From Pectobacterium zantedeschiae (GTDB lineage: Bacteria; Pseudomonadota; Gammaproteobacteria; Enterobacterales; Enterobacteriaceae), in contig NZ_NWTM01000007.1 of NCBI RefSeq assembly GCF_004137795.1, forward strand, positions 32,621 through 96,620: 64,000 nt of DNA, read 5' to 3'. The translations under genes were made by a program, and so were the position numbers. The notes below the pieces were generated by a model. The model saw only the letters and a program-made list of their open reading frames with translations, did no database searches and was not told where the DNA came from. Position 1 is the stretch's first letter. Every line of letters starts with the position of its first letter. Shown here one piece after another: positions 15,584 to 25,291 of the stretch.

Positions 15584-17050
15584 TTACTGAGCCAGCAGAT
15601 AAATCGTGCTGTCACCGCGACGAACGTTCAACGCCAAGACCGCTGGTTTGCTGTCCAGAATTTTACGCAATTCGCCAATATTCTGTACCGCCTGCTGGTT
15701 AACGCCGAGAATAATGTCATCCTTCTTCAGGCCAATTTTAGCCGCCGCAGAACCGGACTTAACGTTATCCACTTTGACACCTTTTTCCCCGTCCACCTGA
15801 GTATTGCTCAACTCGGCACCTTCAATGCCAGAATAGAGATTACCCGATGACACCTGCGCTTGATTGCTCTGTTGCAGCGTCACCTCAACCGTTAGCGGTT
15901 TGCCATCACGCAGCAGCCCCAGCGCGACTTTGCTGCCCACCGGCAGCGAGCCAACCTGTGCACGCAGCGCGGAGAAACTGCTCACCGCTTTGCCATTCAG
16001 CGTAACGATGACATCGCCCGCCTTGATGCCCGCAGCATCTGCCGCCGATTTCGGTCGCACCTGACTTACAAACGCGCCACGCTGAGCATCAACCTTCATC
16101 GCCTGTGCCAGTTCAGAGTTCAGCTCCGTACCAGTGATGCCCAGTTCGCCGCGCTTCACTTCGCCAAATTCGACAATCTGTGCGACGACGCTTTTCACCA
16201 TATTGCTGGGGATAGCGAAACCAATCCCGATATTGCCGCCATCTGGAGCAAGAATTGCGGTATTCAGCCCAATCAATTCCCCATTCAGGTTCACCAGCGC
16301 GCCGCCGGAATTCCCCCGATTGATCGCTGCATCGGTCTGAATAAAGTTCTCGTAATTCTCAATATTCAATCCGCTGCGCCCCAGCGCGGACACAATGCCC
16401 GATGTCGCGGTTTCACCCAGACCATACGGGTTACCAATCGCTACGGTATAATCACCAACCCGCAGTTGGTCGGAATCTGCGACTTTGATGGCTGTCAGAT
16501 TTTTAAAGTCTTTCAACTGCACTAGCGCGATATCAGAACGTGGATCTTTTCCTAACACTTTGCCGTCATACTTGCGGCCATCACTGAGTCGAATCTGGAT
16601 CTTATCGGCGTTATCCACCACGTGGCTATTAGTCACCACGTAGCCCTTTTCTGCATTAATCACGACGCCCGCGCCCAACGCCTGGAAGTTTTCCTGTTTT
16701 GGTTGTTGTTGGCCGTCGTCATCGTCATCACCTTCTCCCTGACACATCGGCGACGACTGGAACGGCGATCCGTCTTGGCAGAAAGGTGAGTTCTCACCAA
16801 AAAACGGCTGAAGCTGCGGCGGAATACCTTCTTTGCCCGCATTGTTTTCTTTACCCAGATTGGTGGTATGCCCTTCCACGTAGATACTTACGACGGAAGG
16901 CATCACATTTTCCAACATGGGGGCAAGACTAGGTAATTGACCTGATGAGGCGGAAGACGCCGCTGACTCAGCCGCATTTGCCATGGTGGAGCCCATCGCC
17001 ATCGCCAGACTTAACGCCAGCGCACTCAGAACCAGTGATTTTCTTTTCAT
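15584..17050 (-). CDS. degP: Periplasmic serine protease/chaperone DegP
   Basis: A 488-residue HtrA-family protease that degrades or refolds damaged envelope proteins. The signal peptide ends ANAAES. The trypsin-like domain shows TNSHVV (His), SDIALVQL (Asp) and GNSGGAL (Ser), and two PDZ domains follow, starting near ELGITGTELN and LYSGIEGAELS. The regulatory loop is acidic and glutamine-rich (DDDDDGQQQ). The start is the ATG giving MKRKSLVLSALAL; an in-frame upstream start nine codons earlier is unsupported. A sigma-E-like promoter and a GC-rich leader hairpin lie upstream. Confidence 0.95.
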   Translation of the reverse strand: MKRKSLVLSALALSLAMAMGSTMANAAESAASSASSGQLPSLAPMLENVMPSVVSIYVEGHTTNLGKENNAGKEGIPPQLQPFFGENSPFCQDGSPFQSSPMCQGEGDDDDDGQQQPKQENFQALGAGVVINAEKGYVVTNSHVVDNADKIQIRLSDGRKYDGKVLGKDPRSDIALVQLKDFKNLTAIKVADSDQLRVGDYTVAIGNPYGLGETATSGIVSALGRSGLNIENYENFIQTDAAINRGNSGGALVNLNGELIGLNTAILAPDGGNIGIGFAIPSNMVKSVVAQIVEFGEVKRGELGITGTELNSELAQAMKVDAQRGAFVSQVRPKSAADAAGIKAGDVIVTLNGKAVSSFSALRAQVGSLPVGSKVALGLLRDGKPLTVEVTLQQSNQAQVSSGNLYSGIEGAELSNTQVDGEKGVKVDNVKSGSAAAKIGLKKDDIILGVNQQAVQNIGELRKILDSKPAVLALNVRRGDSTIYLLAQ

Positions 17051-17093
17051 AGGTGTATGTCTCATAGTAATCAACACGCGAGTCTTACGGCCC

Positions 17094-17115
17094 GTGTACC
17101 CGACACCGGGTACAC
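17094..17115 (-). promoter_or_regulatory. Leader hairpin in the degP 5' region
   Basis: GTGTACCCG (17094-17102) and CGGGTACAC (17107-17115) form a perfect 9-bp stem with a 4-base loop. It lies between the sigma-E-like promoter and the degP start codon, so it should be part of the mRNA leader. Confidence 0.6.
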
Positions 17116-17132
17116 TCAGTGGTCGTGCTGTA

Positions 17133-17160
17133 TGAGATAAATATGAACCAACAATGTTCC
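17133..17160 (-). promoter_or_regulatory. Sigma-E-like promoter of degP
   Basis: On the minus strand GGAACAT (17154-17160), a 16-base spacer and TCTCA (17133-17137). The E. coli degP sigma-E promoter has GGAACTT, 16 bases, TCTGA. One mismatch in each element and identical spacing make this a good candidate for envelope-stress induction. Confidence 0.7.
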
Positions 17161-17239
17161 CAAGGGGAAGACCGTGAAGCGTAAGTAAATATTGAACGGC
17201 TTTACAAAACTCGTGATTTCCGTTGCAGCCTGTTCATAT

Positions 17240-18751
17240 CTAATCCGCCGCCATCAACTTACGGTATTCATCGTAGGCGTACAAATCAGTCATACCGCTG
17301 ATGTAATCCTGAATCAAACGCGCCCGATAATAATATTCACGGACGATCCGCTCGGGTTCAGCGACGCCTTCCAACTCCGTGACCGCTTCACGATAGGCCA
17401 GACAATGCTTGCTGGATAGTTTGTGATAAAGGCGTGTTTCAATTGGATAATGCTTGTGCATATCGTCGCTGACGAGCTGACTGAAATCCTGATAGGGCAT
17501 CTCGAGCAGCGGGCTATAGATATCCAGCAGACCGCGAATCACGCGGTCACCCTGTAGCTCCAGTTGCTCAACCTCATGATGATTAAAAACGTGCTTTAAG
17601 GCGACCCGCTTGAAGATGCCTAACAGACGGTTCTGCGGACTATCATCCTCAAGCAACGCCTGATTGAACGATCCGGCATAGACCGCCGGCAGATTGTCGA
17701 TAAAACGCAGCGCAGCATGGGGCACCATTTGCCCTACAGTGTAAACGCGGAGGTTCATGAAGAACTGGTCGTCGTGGCTACGCCATTGAAAGCGCTCACG
17801 TTCTTTGTAAGCACGTTCGATCGTTTTGGCAAAGATGTCTTTCTCTGCGCCTGCACCCCAATTTTCACGCAGACGATCGTAAAGTTCTTCGATTGTGAGG
17901 ATATCTTTCTCGACGGCGTCTTCTAAATCCGCGATGCAGTAAGAAACATCATCGGCCGCTTCCATAATATAGCTCAGCGGGTGGCGATGAAATTCCCCCA
18001 TATCCAGCTCTTCACGCAGCTGCAAGACAAAGGCTTCTTCTGCCAGATAATAACCCGGCTTCTTCATCAAATAGTTGTAATTCGCCGGAAGCTCGCCGTG
18101 CCAATACGCAGGGCGGGTATATTTCAGGATACAGGCTACCTGACCGTAGGTCAGATTAAGTTTCAGCAACGTATGCACCAAACGGATCGCCTGTGCGTTG
18201 CCTTCAAAATGGCTCAGATCCTGTCGGATCTGCCCACGCAGATCGTCCAATCCATCTTGCTGCATCCTCAGCGTAGGGACTTTACAATCATCGACGCGCT
18301 CCGGGGACTCACTGTCCAGATAATGGCTATCCAGCAATTTCCTGAACCATTGATTAATCGCGGACTCGCCAAAATGGCCAAAAGGCGGATTGCCGATGTC
18401 GTGCATCAGACATGCCATTTCAACCATGCTTTCAAACGGCGTTTGTCTGTCGGCCAGCCCGAGCGATGTCAGTCGGTCGTCGGCTTGCAGGCGGTGCAAA
18501 ATCTCTTTTGCGATGTAACGGCCAACCTGCTGAACTTCCATCGAGTGGGTTAGACGGGAACGGACGGCTGCATTACGTTCCAGCGGAAAGACCTGGGTTT
18601 TTTGCTGTAAGCGGCGAATGGCGGCGGAGTTAATGATACGACCGCGATCGCTCTCAAACTGACGCACAATCGCATATTCACTCTCAGCCGTTTTAGGTCG
18701 GCTAAAATGCCGCTGAAAGCTCATTTTTTTGGCGAAATCGATGTCAGACAT
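17240..18751 (-). CDS. dgt: dGTP triphosphohydrolase
   Basis: A 503-residue HD-superfamily enzyme that splits dGTP into deoxyguanosine and triphosphate, adjusting the dNTP pool. The HD metal site is in [16 protein letters not shown] near residue 115. An upstream histidine of the HD motif set is in [15 protein letters not shown]. Length and order next to degP match E. coli. It diverges from mtn across a region carrying a structured repeat. Confidence 0.96.
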   Translation of the reverse strand: MSDIDFAKKMSFQRHFSRPKTAESEYAIVRQFESDRGRIINSAAIRRLQQKTQVFPLERNAAVRSRLTHSMEVQQVGRYIAKEILHRLQADDRLTSLGLADRQTPFESMVEMACLMHDIGNPPFGHFGESAINQWFRKLLDSHYLDSESPERVDDCKVPTLRMQQDGLDDLRGQIRQDLSHFEGNAQAIRLVHTLLKLNLTYGQVACILKYTRPAYWHGELPANYNYLMKKPGYYLAEEAFVLQLREELDMGEFHRHPLSYIMEAADDVSYCIADLEDAVEKDILTIEELYDRLRENWGAGAEKDIFAKTIERAYKERERFQWRSHDDQFFMNLRVYTVGQMVPHAALRFIDNLPAVYAGSFNQALLEDDSPQNRLLGIFKRVALKHVFNHHEVEQLELQGDRVIRGLLDIYSPLLEMPYQDFSQLVSDDMHKHYPIETRLYHKLSSKHCLAYREAVTELEGVAEPERIVREYYYRARLIQDYISGMTDLYAYDEYRKLMAAD

Positions 18752-18840
18752 ACGGTTCTCCCTATCATTCCGCTACAGCACAATGATGTACACTCCATCT
18801 CATCCCGCTAGCCATGATAGACTAACGCCCGCGATATACA

Positions 18841-18957
18841 CCTAATGCTGGTCATTTAATGATTGAGATACTCGGTGCGACCACAGGGGTGAGGCATCCC
18901 TGCGGGAACCTCCCCCTGTGTTTCCCCTAAAATGGGGCTTCAGTGACCAGCATTAGG
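18841..18957 (+). repeat. Structured dispersed repeat, copy 1, with 14-bp inverted ends
   Basis: Outer arms CCTAATGCTGGTCA (18841-18854) and TGACCAGCATTAGG (18944-18957) are perfect inverted repeats. Inside, a 66-base core (18865-18930) folds as a long hairpin: CACAGGGG plus GAGG pairs with CCTCCCCCTGTG, capped by TCCC/GGGA. The same core occurs at 54081-54146 with compensatory changes. It would sit in the mtn 5' region or between the divergent dgt and mtn promoters. Confidence 0.75.
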
Positions 18958-18997
18958 TATACACCTTCCATTTATAACAGAATTTGCGGGGAACCTT

Positions 18998-19696
18998 ATG
19001 AAAGTCGGCATTATCGGCGCGATGGAACAAGAAGTAACGCTGCTGCGCGATCGGATTGAAAACCGTCAAACCTTCCAGCGCGCAGGTTGCGAAATCTACA
19101 CCGGACAAATTAACGGCGTAGAAGTCGCGCTGCTGAAATCTGGTATCGGTAAAGTCTCCGCCGCACTGGGCACCACGCTGCTGCTGGAACACAGCAAGCC
19201 AGACGTCGTGATTAACACCGGTTCTGCGGGTGGATTGGCACCGACATTGAACGTCGGTGATATCGTGATTTCCGATGAAGTGCGCTACCACGATGCCGAC
19301 GTAACGGCCTTTGGCTATGAACCCGGCCAGATGGCGGGCTGCCCTGCGGCTTTCCCTGCCGATGAAAAGCTCATCGCACTGGCGCAGGAAGCCATTACCG
19401 ATTTACAACTGAACGCCGTGCGCGGTTTGGTTGTCAGCGGCGACGCCTTCATTAACGGCGCAGAGCCGTTAGCACGCATCCGCACCACCTTCCCGAAAGC
19501 GATTGCCGTGGAAATGGAAGCCACCGCGATCGCACATGTCTGCCATCAGTTCGCCGTACCGTTCGTGGTGGTTCGCGCAATTTCTGATGTGGCCGATAAA
19601 GCCTCACACCTGAGTTTTGATGAGTTCCTGAGCGTTGCTGCACAGCAATCAACACGGATGGTAGAAACGATTCTGGCCAAGCTGGCTGCACGCTAA
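18998..19696 (+). CDS. mtnN: 5'-methylthioadenosine/S-adenosylhomocysteine nucleosidase
   Basis: A 232-residue enzyme (also called Pfs) that removes adenine from methylthioadenosine and S-adenosylhomocysteine, feeding methionine recycling and the autoinducer-2 precursor pathway. Key regions are the N-terminal GAMEQEV (catalytic Glu12), the purine-site block [12 protein letters not shown] and [12 protein letters not shown] with the catalytic Asp. It is followed after 3 bases by btuF, as in E. coli. It relates to speE and speD further along: spermidine synthesis generates the methylthioadenosine it removes. Confidence 0.97.
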   Translation: MKVGIIGAMEQEVTLLRDRIENRQTFQRAGCEIYTGQINGVEVALLKSGIGKVSAALGTTLLLEHSKPDVVINTGSAGGLAPTLNVGDIVISDEVRYHDADVTAFGYEPGQMAGCPAAFPADEKLIALAQEAITDLQLNAVRGLVVSGDAFINGAEPLARIRTTFPKAIAVEMEATAIAHVCHQFAVPFVVVRAISDVADKASHLSFDEFLSVAAQQSTRMVETILAKLAAR

Positions 19697-19699
19697 TCG

Positions 19700-20539
19700 A
19701 TGACCCTCAGGTTCTTCTTCTGGCTGACAGGGCTGCTGCTCTGCACTGCCGCTTATGCCATTCCGCAGCGTGTTATCAGTCTCGCACCTCACGCGACGGA
19801 AATGGCCTATGCGGCTGGAATGGGCGAACAGCTGATTGCAGTCAGTGCCTGGTCAGATTATCCGCCAGAAGCAAAAAAGCTGGAACAGGTTGCCTCTTGG
19901 CAAGGAATCAACCTGGAGCGGATCCTCGCCCTCAAGCCCGATCTTATTCTGGCCTGGCGCGAGGGTAACCCACAGCGTCCGTTAGAACAGCTCGCTAATT
20001 TTTCAATACCCATCGTTTATCTGGACGCGAAAACGTTAAACGATATCCCGGCATCGTTGCGACAGTTGGCGGCATATAGCCGTCATCCTGAACAAGCCGA
20101 GCAGGCCGCAGCAGATTTTCAGCAGCACTTAAGCAAACTCCAGCACGCGGGTGAGAAATATAAGGCGGCACACACCGCTCCGCTGAAGGTATTCATTCAA
20201 TTTGGCACACAGCCGCTGTTTACGTCCTCAAAAGCCACGCTGCAAAGTCAAATCGTTTCACTGTGCGGCGCAGCAAATATCTTTGGCGACAGCCCAGTAC
20301 CCTGGCCACAGGTAAGCCGTGAACAGGTATTAAGACGCCAGCCGCAGGCCATTATTATCGCCGGTACACCAGATAAAGTTGCCAATGTGCAGGCGTTTTG
20401 GCAGCCACAATTAGCGATTCCGGTTATTACCGTCAATGAAGACTGGTTTAGCCGCAGTGGCCCTCGTTTGCTATTAGCGACACAGCAAATTTGTTCTCAA
20501 TTAGCAGAATTAAGACCCGCCTCTTTGTCAGCAAAGTGA
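19700..20539 (+). CDS. btuF: Periplasmic vitamin B12-binding protein
   Basis: A 279-residue periplasmic protein that binds cobalamin for the BtuCD importer. The signal peptide ends TAAYA. The mature part begins [19 protein letters not shown], the usual start of the class III binding-protein fold, and [23 protein letters not shown] is conserved. It is translationally linked to mtnN (three bases apart). btuC and btuD are not in the window, as in E. coli, where they also lie elsewhere. Confidence 0.93.
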   Translation: MTLRFFFWLTGLLLCTAAYAIPQRVISLAPHATEMAYAAGMGEQLIAVSAWSDYPPEAKKLEQVASWQGINLERILALKPDLILAWREGNPQRPLEQLANFSIPIVYLDAKTLNDIPASLRQLAAYSRHPEQAEQAAADFQQHLSKLQHAGEKYKAAHTAPLKVFIQFGTQPLFTSSKATLQSQIVSLCGAANIFGDSPVPWPQVSREQVLRRQPQAIIIAGTPDKVANVQAFWQPQLAIPVITVNEDWFSRSGPRLLLATQQICSQLAELRPASLSAK

Positions 20540-20770
20540 TTGTTAATTAACATAGTGAAATCACTCCGATAACAATAGATTCATTAGTATACAACTTGTA
20601 ACACTAGCAGGCTTTTATTTCGCCAACACTTGCCGATAATCTGAACGTAACGGTGGAATCATAGACACCAATAAAGGTGTTGATTACCGCTCGGCGTTAA
20701 AGCCAAAGCAATACGAAATTAGAAAATTTTGAACCGATATCGGTTCCTTTTAACACCAGGTAAAATAAAC
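20540..20770. other. Intergenic region before the small secreted protein
   Basis: About 230 AT-rich bases between btuF and the following small gene. In E. coli yadS lies in this interval; no trace of it is visible. No riboswitch-like element or clear terminator was found. Confidence 0.4.
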
Positions 20771-21049
20771 ATGAAAAGTGCGTTGCTTTGTGCAAGTCTG
20801 CTGATGGCGGCTTGTGGAACTGCTTATGCAGGAAGTAGCGGCGGGCAAATTAATGCTCAACTGACGATATTACCGTCGTGTGGCGTTACGCCACAATCCG
20901 GTCAATTTCAAATGAACTGTAACGTAGCATCTGTACCTCAACCTAAAATTACTGAGTCACGTATTCAGGTCGATCAGGCAAAATTTTCTACCTCTGCGAC
21001 AAAAACGACGCAGGGTACAGAAACGCGTTTGATTACGGTCGAATGGTAA
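20771..21049 (+). CDS. Small secreted protein of unknown function
   Basis: A 92-residue protein with a clear signal peptide (MKSALLCASLLMAACGTAYA). A lipobox reading (LMAAC at residues 11-15) is possible but the AYA cleavage site looks better. The mature chain of about 72 residues begins GSSGGQINAQLTILPSCGV and has two cysteines about 15 residues apart, probably a disulfide; the style recalls short spore-coat-U or pilin-like domains. AGG lies about 10 bases before ATG. It is monocistronic and ends before a strong terminator. I do not recognise the family and assign no function. Confidence 0.65.
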   Translation: MKSALLCASLLMAACGTAYAGSSGGQINAQLTILPSCGVTPQSGQFQMNCNVASVPQPKITESRIQVDQAKFSTSATKTTQGTETRLITVEW

Positions 21050-21123
21050 TCACAGTAAAAACGGGGCGTATCTTTTAACGCTTCTGTTACAGGCTTATTG
21101 TCTACTATAAAAAATGTCTGCTA

Positions 21124-21168
21124 TAAAAAAACCGTGTCTTGGTGACAGGACACGGTTTTTTATTTTTT
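21124..21168. terminator. Bidirectional terminator between small secreted protein and erpA
   Basis: ACCGTGTC (21131-21138) pairs with GACACGGT, with an A-run on the left and a T-run on the right. Confidence 0.9.
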
Positions 21169-21194
21169 AGCCGCTGAATAACCGCAATGCGGTA

Positions 21195-21542
21195 TCAGAC
21201 GCTGAAAGAAGAACCGCAGCCGCAGGTAGATTTCGCATTCGGATTCGTCACGATGAAACGAGAACCTTCCAGCCCTTCGGTATAATCTACCGCGCCGCCA
21301 ACCAGATATTGCAGGCTCATCGGATCAACCACCAGCGCCACGCCTTGTTTCTCAATGGTCATATCGCCGTCGTTGATTTGATCGTCAAAGGTAAAACCAT
21401 ACTGGAAACCGCTACAGCCGCCGCCCGTAATATATACACGCAGTTTCAGCTCTGGGTTTTCTTCATCAGCAATCAGGTTTTTCACCTTGCTTGCCGCCGC
21501 ATCGGTAAATTGCAGAGGCAGTGCTGCTATATCGTCGCTCAT
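21195..21542 (-). CDS. erpA: Iron-sulfur cluster insertion protein ErpA
   Basis: A 115-residue A-type carrier that delivers Fe-S clusters to apoproteins such as IspG/IspH. The three conserved cysteines are in [11 protein letters not shown] and near the C-terminus in STCGCGSSF. Length equals the family norm. It is convergent with the small secreted-protein gene and followed upstream by clcA on the same strand, as in E. coli. Confidence 0.97.
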
Positions 21543-21621
21543 ATTTTTACTCCCAACTCAGGGCTTATCAGGTGATAGACCCATATTCATACGCTTATTA
21601 TCCGGCAGGATTAGAAAACGT

Positions 21622-23043
21622 TCAAGATTTGACAGAGATTGTTGAATTAATCTGCTGTTCCTGCTCGGCCAATGCCTGCCGCTGTAGCGTTCGCGCCAGA
21701 ATAGACGCATAGAGTGGCTTGCCCCCCAGAAATTGGGCCAAAAGCGTAGCACCCAGACACGTCACAATCATGGGTAATATCAATTGATAGTTGTCAGTCA
21801 TTTCCAGCACCAGGACGATACCAGTAAGCGGAGCGCGAACCGATGCCGCGAACAACGCCCCCATGCCAGCAACAGCAAACGTACTGGCACCAATCGAATA
21901 ATCGGGAAAAATATGGCTTGTCACCATACCAAACGCGGCACCGAGCAACGTTCCCAACGCCAGCATCGGCGCAAAAATCCCTCCTGGTGCACCAGACCCG
22001 AAACAAAGTAGCGTCATGAAGACTCGGATCATAAAGATCCAAAACAGCATACTAATACTGTAATGCTCCGCCGCCGCAAATGGGATAAGCGTAAATCCGC
22101 CCCCAGTAGCTTCAGGAAAAACGACGGATAACACGCCACAAAACCCACCAGCCAGTGCGCCCACTAGCAAGAAACGCGACATCCGTTTACCGTGAAAGGC
22201 CAAAAACAACGTCTGAGTACGTAAAACCAAGGCATTAAACACCACGCCAACAACGCCAAAAATAATCCCGAGCACCAAATATAACCACAGCGTATTGAGC
22301 GGTGCGGAAGGCAGTTGCCCTATATCGATCACAGCCCGCTCACCGTTGAACAGCCGAAATACAATGCTCGACATAATTACGCCGATGAATACCGCTTTAA
22401 TCGAAATGAGGCTGTAGCGGAACTGCGGTCGCATTTCCTCAATGATAAAAAGTATTCCAGCCAATGGCGCATTAAAGGCGGCGGATAGCCCGGCAGCAGC
22501 GCCAGTAGCAAGTAATGAATGGCGTCCGTCCTGTTGCCTTTTCGGCAGCATATCCGCAATCATGCCGCCGATATTCCCGCCTAACTGCACCGTTGGCCCC
22601 TCCCGGCCTAGCACCATTCCCGACCCGAGTGTGCCAATACCGCCAAAAAATTTGACGGGTAATACGCGCCACCACCGTACCGGCCGAAGTTCTTCTAATG
22701 CCCCCTCAATTTCAGGAATGCCCGACCCACCCGCTTCTGGAGCGAAACGCCGAACCAGAAAATATCCCCACACCGCGAGTACAGCAGATATCGCCGCAGC
22801 CAGAAACCAGTTCATCTCGCTTTCTGGTACGAGTACCAATAGTTCCATGCGCTGCTGTATAACCCAATTCACCGTGCGTTCAAATGCAACGCCGACCAAT
22901 CCCGTTAACGTCCCCACTACCGCCGCCAGCAGAAGAATCAACACGGGTGTTTTATCGCGCCGCACAAATTGTGCGACAGCAGCACGACGCTTCAACGCAG
23001 AAGAAACGGATGAAGAAGATCTGATCACAGCAACCATAACCAA
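21622..23043 (-). CDS. clcA: H+/Cl- exchange transporter ClcA
   Basis: A 473-residue CLC antiporter, the same length as E. coli ClcA, that helps cells withstand acid. Selectivity motifs are [16 protein letters not shown] (gating glutamate) and [11 protein letters not shown]. About eighteen hydrophobic helices are spread over the chain. Both termini are cytoplasmic. It lies between erpA and hemL, as in E. coli, and diverges from hemL. Confidence 0.96.
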   Translation of the reverse strand: MVMVAVIRSSSSVSSALKRRAAVAQFVRRDKTPVLILLLAAVVGTLTGLVGVAFERTVNWVIQQRMELLVLVPESEMNWFLAAAISAVLAVWGYFLVRRFAPEAGGSGIPEIEGALEELRPVRWWRVLPVKFFGGIGTLGSGMVLGREGPTVQLGGNIGGMIADMLPKRQQDGRHSLLATGAAAGLSAAFNAPLAGILFIIEEMRPQFRYSLISIKAVFIGVIMSSIVFRLFNGERAVIDIGQLPSAPLNTLWLYLVLGIIFGVVGVVFNALVLRTQTLFLAFHGKRMSRFLLVGALAGGFCGVLSVVFPEATGGGFTLIPFAAAEHYSISMLFWIFMIRVFMTLLCFGSGAPGGIFAPMLALGTLLGAAFGMVTSHIFPDYSIGASTFAVAGMGALFAASVRAPLTGIVLVLEMTDNYQLILPMIVTCLGATLLAQFLGGKPLYASILARTLQRQALAEQEQQINSTISVKS

Positions 23044-23209
23044 AGAAGAGAAATAAGAGTCACTATGTTACCCCTTAAGGGTAAAGTTGCCTATTCAGGG
23101 AGGGCTGAATACAAAGAGAGGTAAGCTTGCTGCACAACGATTTCATAACGGCGGCCAGTTTATTAGAATACCCTTACATTTTACGATCAAGACCAGTCAG
23201 GACCGCGTA

Positions 23210-24490
23210 ATGAACAAATCTGAAAGCCTGTATGCTGCGGCACAACAACTTATTCCCGGCGGAGTGAACTCACCGGTTCGCGCCTTTAACGGCGTCGGCG
23301 GCACGCCGCTGTTTATCGAACGGGCAGATGGTGCCTACCTCTACGACGCCGACGAGCAAGCGTACATTGATTACGTGGGGTCGTGGGGCCCGATGGTGCT
23401 GGGCCACAATCATCCAGCGATTCGCGATGCGGTGATTGCTGCCGCAGAACGCGGTTTGAGTTTTGGCGCTCCTACCGAGATGGAAGTGCAGATGGCGCGA
23501 CTGGTTACCTCTCTGGTGCCTAGCATGGATATGGTGCGGATGGTTAATTCCGGTACGGAAGCCACCATGAGCGCGATTCGTCTGGCTCGTGGTTATACGG
23601 GCCGCGATAAAATCATCAAATTTGAAGGCTGCTACCATGGCCACGCCGACTGCCTGCTGGTAAAAGCGGGTTCCGGTGCGCTAACGTTGGGTCAGCCTAA
23701 CTCTCCCGGTGTTCCAGCCGATTTCGCCCGCCATACGTTGACCTGCGTCTATAACGATCTGTCATCGGTACGCGCCGCGTTCGAACAATATCCCGATGAG
23801 ATCGCTGCGATCATTGTCGAACCCGTCGCAGGCAACATGAACTGCGTTCCACCGCTACCCGATTTCCTCCCTGGCTTGCGCGCGCTGTGTGACGAATTTG
23901 GTGCCCTGTTCATCATTGATGAAGTGATGACTGGCTTCCGTGTCGCCCTAGCAGGTGCACAGTCGCACTACGGCGTGGTACCGGATTTGACCTGTCTGGG
24001 GAAAATCATCGGCGGCGGCATGCCAGTCGGTGCATTCGGCGGCAAGCGCGAAGTCATGCAGGCACTGGCACCGACCGGCCCGGTTTATCAGGCGGGAACG
24101 CTGTCCGGCAACCCCATCGCTATGGCGGCAGGCTTTGCCTGTTTGACGGAAGTGGCGAAACCCGGCGTACATGAAAAACTCACCGCGTTGACCAATCAGT
24201 TGGCCGACGGCCTGCTGGCTGCGGCGAAAGCCGAAAATACTCCACTGGTCGTTAATCAGGCAGGCGGCATGTTCGGTCTGTTCTTCACCGATGCCGACAG
24301 CGTCACCAGCTATCAGGATGTGATGAAGTGCGACGTCGAACGCTTTAAGCGTTTCTTCCACATGATGCTGGAAGAAGGGATTTATCTCGCGCCGTCCGCT
24401 TTTGAAGCAGGCTTTATGTCGCTGGCGCATACGCCACAGGACATCGAACGCACTATCGAAGCGGCACAGCTCTGCTTCTCACGCCTGTAA
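23210..24490 (+). CDS. hemL: Glutamate-1-semialdehyde 2,1-aminomutase
   Basis: A 426-residue PLP enzyme that converts glutamate-1-semialdehyde to 5-aminolevulinate for heme and siroheme synthesis. The start ATG gives [18 protein letters not shown] and matches E. coli in length; the frame extends 41 codons upstream without support. The PLP lysine is in [17 protein letters not shown], and [13 protein letters not shown] is conserved. A perfect 11-bp hairpin follows the stop. Confidence 0.97.
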   Translation: MNKSESLYAAAQQLIPGGVNSPVRAFNGVGGTPLFIERADGAYLYDADEQAYIDYVGSWGPMVLGHNHPAIRDAVIAAAERGLSFGAPTEMEVQMARLVTSLVPSMDMVRMVNSGTEATMSAIRLARGYTGRDKIIKFEGCYHGHADCLLVKAGSGALTLGQPNSPGVPADFARHTLTCVYNDLSSVRAAFEQYPDEIAAIIVEPVAGNMNCVPPLPDFLPGLRALCDEFGALFIIDEVMTGFRVALAGAQSHYGVVPDLTCLGKIIGGGMPVGAFGGKREVMQALAPTGPVYQAGTLSGNPIAMAAGFACLTEVAKPGVHEKLTALTNQLADGLLAAAKAENTPLVVNQAGGMFGLFFTDADSVTSYQDVMKCDVERFKRFFHMMLEEGIYLAPSAFEAGFMSLAHTPQDIERTIEAAQLCFSRL

Positions 24491-24504
24491 AGCAAACGCG
24501 TACA

Positions 24505-24531
24505 CCATGGCGTCAGGGAGTGACGCCATGG
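24505..24531 (+). terminator. Hairpin after hemL
   Basis: CCATGGCGTCA (24505-24515) and TGACGCCATGG (24521-24531) are a perfect 11-bp inverted repeat with a 5-base loop, 14 bases past the hemL stop. Only a weak T-tract follows. Confidence 0.6.
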
Positions 24532-24665
24532 CTGCTTAATAACAGCCCTTCTCTACCCTCCACTTCTGCCTTTCACTTTTTTCGTCAGAATTATCGTTTG
24601 AGAATGACAAGCCATTTCAAATTGGTTATGAGTATGTCTACTTGCCTGAAAATAGCGGAGAAGTC

Positions 24666-25289
24666 ATGTTAAAGGTTCTGGGACGTACGTCGTCGATCAA
24701 CGTTAGGAAAGTGCTGTGGCTGTGCGATGAATTGGCAATTCCCTTTCATCGCGAAGACTGGGGTGATGGCTATAAGTCACCTCAATCACCGGAATTTTTG
24801 GCGCTCAATCCGAATGCCATGATACCGGTTATTCAAGACGACGATTTCGTCATGTGGGAATCGAACGCGATTTTACGCTATCTCGCTAATGCGAAAGACG
24901 GAAGCGGGCTCTACCCACAAGATCCGCGTAGCCGCGCCTCCATCGACCAGTGGATCGACTGGCAAGCTACCGAGCTCAATCCCTCATGGCGTTACGCCTT
25001 TATGTCGCTAGTACGCCAGTCTCCCGCGCATCAGGAGCAACAGCTCTTGGCAGAATCCTGTAACCTTTGGTCACGCACCATGGGCATTTTGAATCAGCAA
25101 TTGGAGCGGACTGGCAACTACGTTGCAGGACAAGCGTTTACGCTAGCCGATATTCCCATCGGGTTATCGGTAAACCGTTGGTATGAAACGCCGCTGGAGC
25201 ACACAGACTATCCTGCCGTCCGCGCCTACTATGAGCGCTTAAGCGAGCGCGCAGGCTACCTGACCTGGGGACGAAACGGCACGCCATAA
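24666..25289 (+). CDS. Glutathione S-transferase family protein
   Basis: A 207-residue soluble transferase-like protein. The thioredoxin-fold N-terminal domain starts LKVLGRTSSINVRKVLW; the NPNAMIPVI and WESNAILRYLA blocks form the glutathione site (cis-proline and SNAI). The C-terminal domain is helical, with FTLADIPIGLSVNRWYE. I start at the ATG at 24666, which has GGAG five bases upstream, not at the upstream in-frame ATG. Probable detoxification or dehalogenation-type activity; the substrate is unknown. Its stop lies two bases from the stop of the convergent MocR-type gene. Confidence 0.88.
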   Translation: MLKVLGRTSSINVRKVLWLCDELAIPFHREDWGDGYKSPQSPEFLALNPNAMIPVIQDDDFVMWESNAILRYLANAKDGSGLYPQDPRSRASIDQWIDWQATELNPSWRYAFMSLVRQSPAHQEQQLLAESCNLWSRTMGILNQQLERTGNYVAGQAFTLADIPIGLSVNRWYETPLEHTDYPAVRAYYERLSERAGYLTWGRNGTP

Positions 25290-25291
25290 CA

